Source: Parietichytrium sp. I65-24A (lineage: Eukaryota; Sar; Bigyra; Thraustochytrida; Thraustochytriidae). From it: DNA of 11,021 bases. A program made the position numbers and the translations under genes. Shown in pieces: positions 1-6,843 of the stretch. The number at the start of each line of letters is the position of its first letter. Position 1 is the first letter of the stretch. The DNA lies in assembly GCA_012862575.1 (NCBI GenBank), contig BLSF01000168.1, forward strand, positions 1,956-12,976, read 5' to 3'. The notes below the pieces were generated by a model. It was not told the DNA's origin. It did not search any database and was given only the letters and a program-made list of their open reading frames with translations.

Positions 1-316
1 CAGCTCGTCCAAACGCTTTCCCACACTCGCCACACTCGAAATCTTTCTGCTTCAAATGAACTGCTTTGATGTGACGTCGAAGGTTTCCAGCTCTTGCAAA
101 TGTATTGCCACACTCATCGCACCCGGAATGTTTCTGCTTCAGATGAACTGTTTCGATGTGGCGTCGAAGATTCCCAGCTTGCCCAAACGCTTTCCCACAC
201 TCATCGCACTCGAAATCTTTCTGTTTTAAATGAACTGTTTTCATGTGGCGTCGAAGAGTCCAAGCTTGCCCAAACGCTTTCCCGCACTCATCACACTCCA
301 AATCTTTCCGCTCCAT
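1..316 (-). CDS. C2H2 zinc-finger protein, 5' part (runs off left edge)
   Basis: The minus strand is open from position 400 to the left edge, and the only ATG seen is at 316-314, so I start there. An upstream exon is also possible, because the frame stays open for 28 codons before the ATG and the start context is mediocre (C at -3, G at +4). Three complete fingers and the start of a fourth are visible: Cys8/11-His24/29, Cys37/40-His53/58, Cys66/69-His82/87 and Cys95/98. The spacing is C-x2-C-x12-H-x4-H. Units are exactly 29 residues (87 bp) with a linker like LKQKDFE in place of the common TGEKP type. Predicted base-contacting helix residues (-1, 2, 3, 6) are Q,W,T,R; Q,G,N,R; and R,G,N,R. 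Such arrays bind DNA or RNA in the nucleus; the target is unknown. The C-terminus lies outside the window. It is transcribed away from the SPF45-like gene. Confidence 0.85.
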   Translation of the reverse strand, partial: MERKDLECDECGKAFGQAWTLRRHMKTVHLKQKDFECDECGKAFGQAGNLRRHIETVHLKQKHSGCDECGNTFARAGNLRRHIKAVHLKQKDFECGECGKAFGRA

Positions 317-589
317 GTGGCCTTTCTCGCTGCCTTCCCGACTCCCAAACGCTCCGACAAACAACCAATCCTTGCGCAAGATTCTCTCTCTAATACAGAG
401 CTAGCTAGCAAGCTCCAGCTCGCAGCTCCACTCTTGAATCTCCAGACTCGGCGGTACTCGCGCGGCAGGCGGTGCGCGCGGTTAGGTTTGGTTAGGTTGG
501 CGCGAGGACGCGGTGTGGGAGCGACTGACGACTGACGACTGACGAGTTAGAGTGGAGGTTGGGCGATATTGGAAGAGAGACGGATAGAT
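317..589. promoter_or_regulatory. Shared upstream region of two divergent genes
   Basis: This 273-bp gap separates the starts of the minus-strand zinc-finger gene and the plus-strand SPF45-like gene, so it must hold both promoters or 5' leaders. It is GC-rich around 450-525. It contains CTAGCTAGC (401-409), a GTTAGGTTTGGTTAGGTTGG stretch (481-500) and a heptamer repeat (523-543). No TATA box was recognised. Promoter function is inferred from position only. Confidence 0.5.
523..543 (+). repeat. Tandem heptamer GACTGAC x3
   Basis: Three perfect copies of GACTGAC lie at 523-529, 530-536 and 537-543, about 45 bp upstream of the ATG at 590, so they may lie in the 5' leader. Similar 7-bp minisatellites occur upstream of the WD40-like gene. 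Confidence 0.8.
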
Positions 590-790
590 ATGGCGGACTT
601 TGACACAGTGGAGGACGAGTACAACCCGCTGCGGCCGAACGTGTACGAAGAGGTGCAGAAGGAGGCCGAGCTGGCGAAGGACAAGGCCGAGCGGAGGATG
701 AGAATGGACCAGGAGCTGGAGCTTCAAGAGCAAAAGGCGAGTTTCTTGGGTTGTTGTTGTTGTTGTTGCTGTTGTTGTTGATGATGATGA

Positions 791-823
<33 letters not shown>

Positions 824-1144
824 CGTTGTTGTTGTTGTTGCTTTCGGCTCTTCTGAAGGGAATTGAACGGAAGTGTATCTTTTGATTGAGCAAACAGAAG
901 CTGACTTGTGTGTATGTATGTATGTATCTGTGTGCCACGAATGGGCGTGATGATATGGTGCTTCGATTTTGGGAACGATCAACTGCAGCGAGCAGAGTTG
1001 GAACGAGAGCAGAAAATTAAGGTGCTAGAGAACAACAGCCTTGCCCCATCATCCGCTAGTTTAGCGTCCGGAGGCAGGGGAAGGGCACTGGTGTTGCCGG
1101 CTTGGATGACCAAACGCGCAGAGCCTGGAACGAAACAAGAGTGA
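590..1144 (+). CDS. SPF45/RBM17-like N-terminal-motif protein, two exons (590-736, 989-1144)
   Basis: The model joins 590-736 and 989-1144 to give 100 residues. Residues 8-25 (VEDEYNPLRPNVYEEVQK) resemble the conserved D/E-E-Y-D-P-x-x-P-N-D-Y-E-x motif near the N-terminus of the splicing factors SPF45/RBM17 and plant DRT111. It is followed, as in those proteins, by a charged coiled-coil-like helix (residues 20-63). The helix continues across the splice junction in the same frame, which supports the intron. Residues 78-91 form a Gly/Arg patch ending in LPAWMT, a motif I associate loosely with splicing proteins. The G-patch and RRM domains of full SPF45 are absent, because the frame stops at 1142-1144, 16 bp before the stop of the convergent gene. 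The start ATG at 590 has G at -3 and +4; a TTG at 569 is in frame but unlikely. A GTGAGT at 1140-1145 overlaps the stop, so a further 3' exon cannot be excluded. A role in pre-mRNA splicing is inferred. Confidence 0.65.
751..840 (+). repeat. TTG trinucleotide microsatellite in intron
   Basis: A 90-bp run of TTG/TGT units is interrupted by TGC at 768, by four ATG units (781-792) and by one TCG. It lies inside the intron and makes the transcript strongly U/G-rich. Apparent poly-Cys (plus) and poly-Thr or poly-Asn (minus) open frames here are products of the repeat. Confidence 0.9.
911..927 (+). repeat. TGTA tetranucleotide run
   Basis: About four TGTA units lie in the 3' third of the intron. 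No function is suggested. Confidence 0.8.
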
Positions 1145-1160
1145 GTTTCGCGCGTCTGCT

Positions 1161-2915
1161 TTAGGAGGCGAGTGCGTATCTTCCGGAGGAGGAGACGCAC
1201 CAAACAGCCTGATTTGGAACCGCGATCATTGTGTTAATACGCTCCCCGCGGAGAGACTTTTCGACTGAAATTTCGGCGCCGTTGAGGTCGACAACGTGGA
1301 TGATGCCGTCTTCGGTAGCCACCATAAGCGGGCCATTCGGAAAAGGACCAAAGCGAACGGAGGTCACGCTAGTCCCCTTGGGCGCTGCAACTTGGCGCAC
1401 GAACGGCGAAACAGCCTTCCTTAGGTCCCACATGCTGACCTCGCTCGTGTGGTCCTCGCTGACAGTGCTGAGGAAAAGCAGCGAGTAGCTATGTGCGGAT
1501 GTCTGTTGGAAGCTATCAAAGCTGCTATAGGCAGAACTCCAGCGGCGATGGCCCTTGTCTTCAGGTACGCAGGCATGATTTACATGTAGGATATTGCTTC
1601 CCAGACCTTGCCCAACTTTGTAGGTGTACACGATTTTAAATTCGCCCGATTCACCGTTGAGCCTGAAGACACCTATTTTGCCACTCTTCCCGACCGTTAA
1701 GATATCAAAACTGTCCTGTAAAACCCCCTTCTCCCTCCTGCGTTGTAATTTGGCAATTTTGCCACCGTCGAAGATGTCCTCCAGCTCCTGTTCTTCAGAT
1801 CGTGTGATGCAAACAGCGTGAATCATCTTTTTAAAAGAGCAAAAAGGACCCAATCACGAACGCGCACCAAGTCGATCAAAACGAAAACGAGGGCAAGATA
1901 ACACCAAAGTCAATAATCTTGCACCTTCAGAATCAGATGTTCATGAACGAGCACACAAACTTACCGCGAACGCGATGCTAGACTGCTGGCGGAAGACCTC
2001 CGACGCGGCAATGGAAAATCGGCCTTGGCCGTTAGTAGTCGCGTCCAGATTCCAACCAATCAGCACGCCTTCCGCCGTTCCTGCCACAAGTAAACTCGGC
2101 TCCGCAAAGAAAATTTGCTCCACTTCACTTCCCAGGCCGCCGAGGGCTGCGCACATTTCGAGCTTGATCTTCTGGCCAACGCGCACGATCGTGTACAAGA
2201 ACACGACCGCTCTCTGGGCGTCTTCGGCGGGGTCCTCGCCAGCACCCTCGCCGCTCGGCGACCGCACGGCCGCCAAGATCTGCGTTTTGCCGATGGCAAA
2301 CCTGGATATCTTGGCGCACGCGAAAGGAATCTCGCCCAAGGCGACAAGTTCGAGCGCTTCCCGCGCAACGTAAACGCCCTGCGCACGGGTCTTCGAGGCG
2401 CGCCACAGCGCCAGCTTCATGCGGCCCGAACCCTCCGATTTACCCACATTCTCCGCGTCGCCCTGCTCGTCCGCAATCTCCAGCTCATCCAACCCGCCGC
2501 TCGAGCCCGAGCGAACCATGCTCTTCTCGTCGCCACCATCTTCAAGCCCGTTGCGCATCCCGTGCATCCCACGAATCTCTTTTGCCTCGTGCTCATTGTG
2601 ATCGTTGTGCTCATTGTGCTCATTGTGCTCATTGTGCACCGCCAGGAGCCCGCACCAGTGTCCTGAAGTCCTCCCAAGGCAGCTCTCCTCCGCGAGCTTC
2701 CATGGCGCGACCATGTTGAGCTTGTCCTCCAGCACCACGCAGGCCACCGCTCCGAGCCCGGCTTCCTTCAGCGAGCCCGCGGGCGAGAACGCTGCTGCTG
2801 CTGCTGCTGACGACGGCAGCGCAAACTCTTTCGACTTGGACTTGGCGTCCAGCAACGCCCACGAACCATCCCGGGCGGAAGAGCAGCACAGCAACGTGGA
2901 CTCGCTGTTGCCCAT
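1161..2915 (-). CDS. WD40-like repeat protein, two exons (2915-1965, 1826-1161)
   Basis: The model joins 2915-1965 (317 residues) and 1826-1161 (221 residues) to give 538 residues. I choose the ATG at 2915 (A at -3, G at +4). An in-frame ATG at 3104 would add residues encoded by simple repeats. The protein starts MGNSES, which fits the N-myristoylation pattern MGxxxS/T. Residues 37-42 are poly-Ala and 94-109 are a His-Asn-Glu/Asp repeat; both lie in a low-complexity N-terminal part. Beta-propeller-like blades follow, e.g. 236-292 (ending GVLIGWNLD), 358-374 (DILTVGKSGKIGVFRL) and 429-500, with a clear WD signature SMWDLRK at 448-454. The family member is not recognised. Such propellers are usually scaffolds in protein complexes; the partner here is unknown. 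The gene converges on the SPF45-like gene, and the SYLF-WW gene lies upstream on the same strand. Confidence 0.72.
1827..1964 (-). other. Intron of the WD40-like gene
   Basis: On the minus strand the donor is GCG|GTAAGT (G at 1964) and the acceptor is TCTTTTAAAAAG|ATG (exon resumes at 1826). Both exons are in phase 0, and reading through hits a stop at 1941-1943. The ATG at 1826 would otherwise be an internal methionine (residue 318). The donor is a strong consensus; the acceptor has a short pyrimidine tract followed by A's. Confidence 0.75.
2589..2636 (-). repeat. Coding repeat for His-Asn-Glu/Asp
   Basis: A 9-bp unit (TGCTCATTG on the plus strand) is repeated with small changes and encodes HNEHNEHNEHNDHNEH within the WD40-like protein. 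The His-rich run could bind metal, but it may be only a slippage-prone low-complexity insert. Confidence 0.85.
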
Positions 2916-2944
2916 CCTCGAACGTCCCGCACAACGAACAACTA

Positions 2945-2970
2945 CCAATGACCAATGACCAATGACCAAT
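2945..2970 (-). repeat. Four CCAAT pentamers at 7-bp spacing
   Basis: CCAAT occurs at 2945-2949, 2952-2956, 2959-2963 and 2966-2970, each followed by GA except the last. On the minus, transcribed strand this reads ATTGG, 30-55 bp upstream of the WD40-like ATG. It could be a reverse CCAAT-box array or just a heptamer minisatellite. Confidence 0.7.
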
Positions 2971-3056
2971 GCTAATGCACAACGCACAGTGCACAATGAG
3001 CAGCAACAGCAACAGCAATGGCAACTGCACTCGCTGTTGATGTTCTGCAGCAGAAT

Positions 3057-3098
3057 GGGAAACGGGAAATGGGAAATGGGAAATGGGAAACGGGAATG
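3057..3098 (+). repeat. GGGAAAY heptamer minisatellite
   Basis: Units start at 3057, 3064, 3071, 3078 and 3085 (GGGAAAC/T), with a decayed sixth, GGGAATG, at 3092. It lies in the 5' flank of the WD40-like gene. Read in frame from an upstream ATG it would encode a phenylalanine/proline-rich run, which I treat as non-coding. Confidence 0.85.
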
Positions 3099-3336
3099 GG
3101 TCAACTCTGAGACCGAAGGAGCGTCGAGGATGGACTGCGTGTCTATGTGTCAATGTGTCTGTGTGTCTCGTTGCCCTCGGGGTGGGCAATGGTATGCAAC
3201 TGTGAGAGCTCTGTGGGAAAAGGTGTTTGGATACGTTGGCGAAGAGGTTGCCGCGCTTTGGGGAAGGTGGAGATAGTTGGTGAACAGGTCGAATATCGTT
3301 TATGGTCATGGGTTGGGTTACTACATACAGCTTCAT

Positions 3337-3370
3337 ACATGGTGCTCTCTCCATGTTTGCGCGAGAGAGC
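3337..3370 (-). other. Overlapping hairpins in 3' flank of the SYLF-WW gene
   Basis: ACATGG (3337-3342) can pair with CCATGT (3351-3356) across an 8-nt loop. GCTCTCT (3344-3350) can pair with AGAGAGC (3364-3370) across 13 nt. The two stems exclude each other because each needs bases in the other's loop. They lie 17-50 nt past the stop codon of the minus-strand gene. A role in 3'-end formation or mRNA stability is speculation. Confidence 0.35.
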
Positions 3371-3386
3371 GAGGCATGGAAGGCGC

Positions 3387-4382
3387 CTAAGCGGTGATCG
3401 GCTTCTCCCACTGCGTGGTGTTGTTGGTCTGGTTGAAGTAATACGCCTTGCCGTCTGGTGTTTTCAGCTCCTGCCAGCCGGCGGGAAGATGGTCGACAGC
3501 TCGAGGCATCGGCGGTGGCGGAGCTGGTGCTCGGGCTGGCGGCCGGGATACAGGTCTGTCCCAAGTTGTGGTATTCGTGTTGGAATCATAGTAATACACC
3601 TTGCCCTCCGCAGTCTTGAGTTCCTGCCAGCCGGCCGGGAGCTGGGCTGATGCCGCTGGCGCCGCAGCTCTCTCGGCCGGCTCCGGCATGATGGTCTGGT
3701 TCAAGTTCGGACTTGAGCTGAGACACTCGGTCAAGGACCTGTACAACACGTCGCACTGCAGGGTTGGGCGGATGTCCCCAGCGAAGATCGCCGCCGCAGT
3801 AGCGTCTTGGCGGCCGTAAAAGCTCTTGTTCTCGTCTTCCATCACCTTGAGCACTGCGCCTTCGAGTGTCGCGCCGATGAACGCCCCCTTTGCGATGGAG
3901 TAGCTGTACGCCGGAACAAGCTTCTTGGTGTCGGACAAGCCCACGTTTGCGGCTGCGTCGCGGCCAACCGGGCCAGCAGCTAGAGAAAGGGACCCTCCGA
4001 AGGAGATCTGACCCTTGCCCAGGAACCCGTCGATAGCGCTCTGAGTGTTTAGAATTACGACACTGCTAATCTTCTCTGCTCCGAATACGAATCCACCCCC
4101 GAGTCCTCCCACGGTGACGCTGATTGGAGCAGACCATTTGTATCCTCCAGGAGCGGAAGCGTCGGGAATCTTTACGATGACGCATCCCCCGCCCACATTG
4201 CCGCCCAAGAAGAAGAGCCCTGCTTTGTAAATTGTAATGAATGCAATCCCCTTGCAGTTCTGCAGCAAATACTTGGGGATCGCCTTGTCCTGATTCACGT
4301 GCTTGGGGTTGGCCAACTCGTTCACCATCTTGGCCGCAGCCGGCACGGTGTGGTTCAACTTGAGCTTGTCAGAAATGCCCAT
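3387..4382 (-). CDS. SYLF domain protein with two C-terminal WW domains
   Basis: A single uninterrupted frame of 331 residues starts at the ATG at 4382 (AAGATGGGC, good context) and ends with TAG at 3389-3387. Residues ~35-222 form a SYLF (Ysc84/SH3YL1, DUF500) domain: LLQNCKGIAFI, the glycine-rich VGGLGGGFVFGAE at 91-103, and a conserved DxxANVGL-like and YSxAKGAFxGATLEG stretch at 142-175. SYLF domains bind phosphoinositide membranes and, in yeast Ysc84, actin. Residues 248-278 and 299-328 are two WW domains with signature Trp pairs W252/W274 and W303/W325 and prolines 277 and 328. Between them is a Pro-rich linker (279-293, PPARAPAPPPPMPR), itself a possible WW ligand. Known SYLF proteins often carry SH3 or FYVE domains, so WW would take the proline-binding role. 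A role in endocytosis, traffic or actin is inferred from the family. Confidence 0.9.
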   Translation of the reverse strand: MGISDKLKLNHTVPAAAKMVNELANPKHVNQDKAIPKYLLQNCKGIAFITIYKAGLFFLGGNVGGGCVIVKIPDASAPGGYKWSAPISVTVGGLGGGFVFGAEKISSVVILNTQSAIDGFLGKGQISFGGSLSLAAGPVGRDAAANVGLSDTKKLVPAYSYSIAKGAFIGATLEGAVLKVMEDENKSFYGRQDATAAAIFAGDIRPTLQCDVLYRSLTECLSSSPNLNQTIMPEPAERAAAPAASAQLPAGWQELKTAEGKVYYYDSNTNTTTWDRPVSRPPARAPAPPPPMPRAVDHLPAGWQELKTPDGKAYYFNQTNNTTQWEKPITA

Positions 4383-5530
4383 CTTCTCAACCCTCCTTGA
4401 TATGCTTGTACTCTCTTCCTGCCTTGCCTTGCCTTGCCTCGCTTTGCTCTGCTTTGCTTTCCTTTACTTGCTTTCGAATTACTCAAGTGCCGAGTTGTGG
4501 TTTTGCTGACCCAGACTCAACTCGAACAACCCTCAACTCCTCAGCTCCAATTGAATCAAACGTGGATCACATCCTGTATTCTGTTCTGACTGTGTATTCT
4601 CCTGTGAGCCCCGTAGTAAGATTGAGTGCAAACGATTCTGCTTCAGCTGAACTGGACAAGTGCTGAGCGTCTCACCGTGTGTCACTAAGCCTGAACTTAG
4701 GATACGTGTTGTCCTTTCAAGTCCAACCTGGGTTGCACTGGTTGCACTGCATTCGTCAGTGAGTTTACATGTTAGTTCAATGTTCTGCACAATAAATTCA
4801 TTTGTCGATCCATCGCATTGCCCCAGCTCAAACATTTGGGCTCACATGCCACAACAGCCATACCAAAGTGTCTCTGAAACGACCATCCTGGACTAATTGG
4901 GACTTGCTTGCAACTCGTAGCACAGTATGGTAATCACCGCTAGTAAACGTACTGGATGTTCACTTTCATCAGTTCAGTGCGCTTCAATGATTCTGGGCTA
5001 CGTGAACGCAATCCAGTGCGATTGGACCTCAGAACCATTCAGAACCTCTCTATTTTCTATCTTTAGAATAGAATTTGGAAGAACTTGCTGTCAGAACAAC
5101 AAAATTCAGCCAAGTTTAGCTAAATCGCCGCTTCGATTGTGTCCCACTGCATTCCGTCCGCTTTCCATTTGCACAACTATTTCCTGACCCCAAAACGAAA
5201 ATGGACTGCAGCATACTACAACTCCATTAAGTATCCACTTAAGAGTGAGTGGATTGAATCGGAGAGTTCATGTGTACTGAAACTGAGACGGAACACTATC
5301 GAAAAGACTATTGAGATGTGGGGAAGTATTTTTTGTTCACATCGACCAAAAGCACGTCACATCTGGTACAAGAGCACATCACACATTTGGCACTTCTGGC
5401 ACAGTACTTTTGTTCTCTCCAAAAGTAAAAGAACAGCTTTCATGTGATACTTTTCAATGAACATGTGATCCAAACGATGGGATGCCTGTTGCGACCGCTT
5501 CTAAGTCAATCTAAGTCAACCAGTTCTCCC
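4317..5530. repeat. 1.2-kb tandem duplication, copy 1
   Basis: This 1214-bp segment covers the first 22 codons of the SYLF-WW gene and its upstream flank. It recurs at 5534-6769 (1236 bp). By eye there are about ten base substitutions and a handful of indels (+30 in the GCTTT array, +7, +6, -1, -10, -10), which sum exactly to the 22-bp length difference. Copy 1 ends at ...TTCTCCC directly before the single N at 5531. The stretch holds the SYLF-WW promoter or leader and no convincing gene: open frames in it are broken by the indels between copies. Confidence 0.95.
4441..4465 (-). repeat. GCTTT pentamer array, short allele
   Basis: Five imperfect units (GCTTT, GCTCT, GCTTT, GCTTT, CCTTT) lie about 60 bp upstream of the SYLF-WW start codon, probably in the 5' leader. 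The second copy has eleven perfect units. Confidence 0.85.
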
Positions 5531-5531
5531 N
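5531..5531. other. Single ambiguous base (N) at duplication junction
   Basis: One N separates the end of copy 1 from the start of copy 2. Copy 2 begins in the middle of the 22nd codon of the SYLF-WW gene, as expected of an arbitrary contig end and not of a biological breakpoint. Confidence 0.9.
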
Positions 5532-5533
5532 AG

Positions 5534-5599
5534 CTCGTTCACCATCTTGGCCGCAGCCGGCACGGTGTGGTTCAACTTGAGCTTGTCAGAAATGCCCAT
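5534..5599 (-). pseudogene. 5' fragment (22 codons) of the SYLF-WW gene
   Basis: The minus strand from the ATG at 5599 repeats the first 22 codons of the SYLF-WW gene (MGISDKLKLN...VNE) and then meets the N at 5531. As assembled it is a truncated duplicate with no SYLF domain. More probably it is the overlapping end of a second contig or haplotype and not a real pseudogene. Confidence 0.6.
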
Positions 5600-5657
5600 C
5601 TTCTCAACCCTCCTTGATATGCTTGTACTCTCTTCCTTCCTTGCCTTGCCTTGCCTC

Positions 5658-5712
5658 GCTTTGCTTTGCTTTGCTTTGCTTTGCTTTGCTTTGCTTTGCT
5701 TTGCTTTGCTTT
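5658..5712 (-). repeat. GCTTT pentamer array, long allele (11 units)
   Basis: Eleven perfect GCTTT units lie at the place where copy 1 has five imperfect ones, about 60 bp upstream of the duplicated start codon. The 30-bp difference is the largest indel between the two copies. Confidence 0.9.
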
Positions 5713-6754
5713 ACGTGCTTTCGAATTACCCAAGTGCCGAGTTGTGGTTTTGCTGACCCAGACTCAACTCGAACAACCCTCAACTCCTCAGCTCCAATTG
5801 TGTCAAACGTGGATCACATCCTGTATTCTGTTCTGACTGTGAATTCTCCTGTGAGCCCCGTAGTAAGATTGAGTGCAAACGATTCTGCTTCAGCTGAACT
5901 GGACAAGTGCTGAGCGTCTCACCGTGTGTCACTAAGCCTGAACTTAGGATACGTGTTGTCCTTTCAAGTCCAACCTGGGTTGCACTGGTTGCACTGCATT
6001 CGTCAGTGAGTTTACATGTTACTGAGTAGTTCAATGTTCTGCACAATAAATTCATTTGTCGATCCATCGCATTGCCCCAGCTCAAACATTTGGGCTCACA
6101 TGCCACAACAGCCATACCAAAGTGTCTCTGAAACGACCATCCTGGACTAATGGGACTTGCTTGCAACTCGTAGCACAGTATGGTAATCACCGCTAGTAAA
6201 CGTACTGGATGTTCACTTTCATCAGTTCAGTGCGCTTCAATGATTCTGGGCTACGTGAACGCAATCCAGTGCGATTGGACCTCAGAACCATTCAGAACCT
6301 CTCTATTTTCTATCTTTAGAATAGAATTTGGAAGAACTTGCTGTCAGAACAACAAAATTCAGCCAAGTTTAGCTAAATCGCCGCTTCGATTGTGTCCCAC
6401 TGCATTCCGTCCGCTTTCCATTTGCACAACTATTTCCCGACCCCAAAACGAAAATGGACTGCAGCATACTACAACTCCATTAAGTATCCACTTAAGAGTG
6501 AGTGGATTGAATCGGAGAGTTCATGTGTACTGAAACTGAGACGGAACACTATCGAAAAGACTATTGAGATGTGGGGAAGTATTTGTTGTTCACATCGACC
6601 AAAAGCACGTCACATCTGGTACAAGAGCACATCACACATTTGGCACTTCTGGCACAGTACCGGTACTTTTGTTCTCTCCAAAAGTAAAAGAACAGATACT
6701 TTTCAATGAACATGTGATCCAAACGATGGGATGCCTGTTGCGACCGCTTCTAAG

Positions 6755-6842
6755 TCAACCAGTTCTCCCAGAACGATCTTTTGTTCGCCAGCACCAGCTG
6801 AACCTCCCACTGTTCTCTTTCATTCGCTGACCCCAATGCGTT
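6755..6842. repeat. 88-bp tandem duplication, copy 1
   Basis: TCAACCAGTTCTCCC...CCAATGCGTT is repeated at 6844-6931 with one substitution (TTCTCTTTC against TTCACTTTC). A single N at 6843 separates the copies, as at 5531. Confidence 0.93.
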
Positions 6843-6843
6843 N
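6843..6843. other. Single ambiguous base (N) at second junction
   Basis: One N lies exactly between two 88-bp copies. This is the pattern expected when two contigs with overlapping ends are joined without merging. Confidence 0.9.

Larger units (their letters stand above)
737..988 (+). other. Probable GC-AG intron
   Basis: The donor reads CAAAAG|GCGAGT, a consensus donor with C at the second intron base, and the acceptor is CTGCAG|CG. Removing 252 bp joins two phase-0 halves of one coiled-coil-like stretch. Reading through gives a polycysteine run from the TTG repeats and a stop at 779-781. No better-placed GT donor was found nearby; GA|GTTTCT at 741 is weaker. Confidence 0.6.
2916..3336 (-). 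promoter_or_regulatory. Upstream region of the WD40-like gene with minisatellites
   Basis: This is the gap between the WD40-like start codon and the 3' end of the SYLF-WW gene. It must hold the promoter and 5' leader of the former. It is rich in simple repeats: CCAATGA x4, CAGCAA x3, GGGAAAY x6 and a TGTGTC-like run at 3138-3170. No TATA box was recognised. Confidence 0.45.
5534..6769. repeat. 1.2-kb tandem duplication, copy 2
   Basis: Second copy of 4317-5530, about 99% identical outside indels. It continues without a break past 6769 into AGAACGATC..., whereas copy 1 stops at the N. Copy 2 is therefore the one attached to the right flank and copy 1 the one attached to the SYLF-WW gene. If the two are collapsed, the interval between the SYLF-WW and glycosyltransferase starts shrinks from about 3.2 to about 1.9 kb. 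Confidence 0.95.

Noticed and set aside
481-500. Telomere-like GTTAGGTTTGGTTAGGTTGG
   Set aside because: Only two TTAGG cores with irregular spacing inside a gene-dense region; too short to call an interstitial telomeric tract.
482-982. Minus-strand open frames with long poly-Thr or poly-Asn runs
   Set aside because: They are antisense readings of the intronic TTG repeat and of the SPF45-like exon; composition is explained by the repeat.
2629-3564. Minus-strand 311-codon open frame overlapping the WD40-like and SYLF-WW genes
   Set aside because: It runs out of frame through two well-supported genes and through simple repeats in between.
4690-4760. tRNA-like T-loop box (TTTCAAGTCC) in the duplicated region
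   Set aside because: No matching A box, acceptor stem or anticodon arm could be placed around it.
4533-4835. Minus-strand 100-codon frame within the duplicated region, with a longer relative at 5780-6190
   Set aside because: The two copies differ by frame-changing indels (e.g. +7 bp) and the translated sequence resembles no known family; it behaves as non-coding.
4927-5447. Plus-strand frames in the duplicated region (86-117 codons)
   Set aside because: They are open by chance in both copies, end differently because of indels and show no domain or coding-like character.
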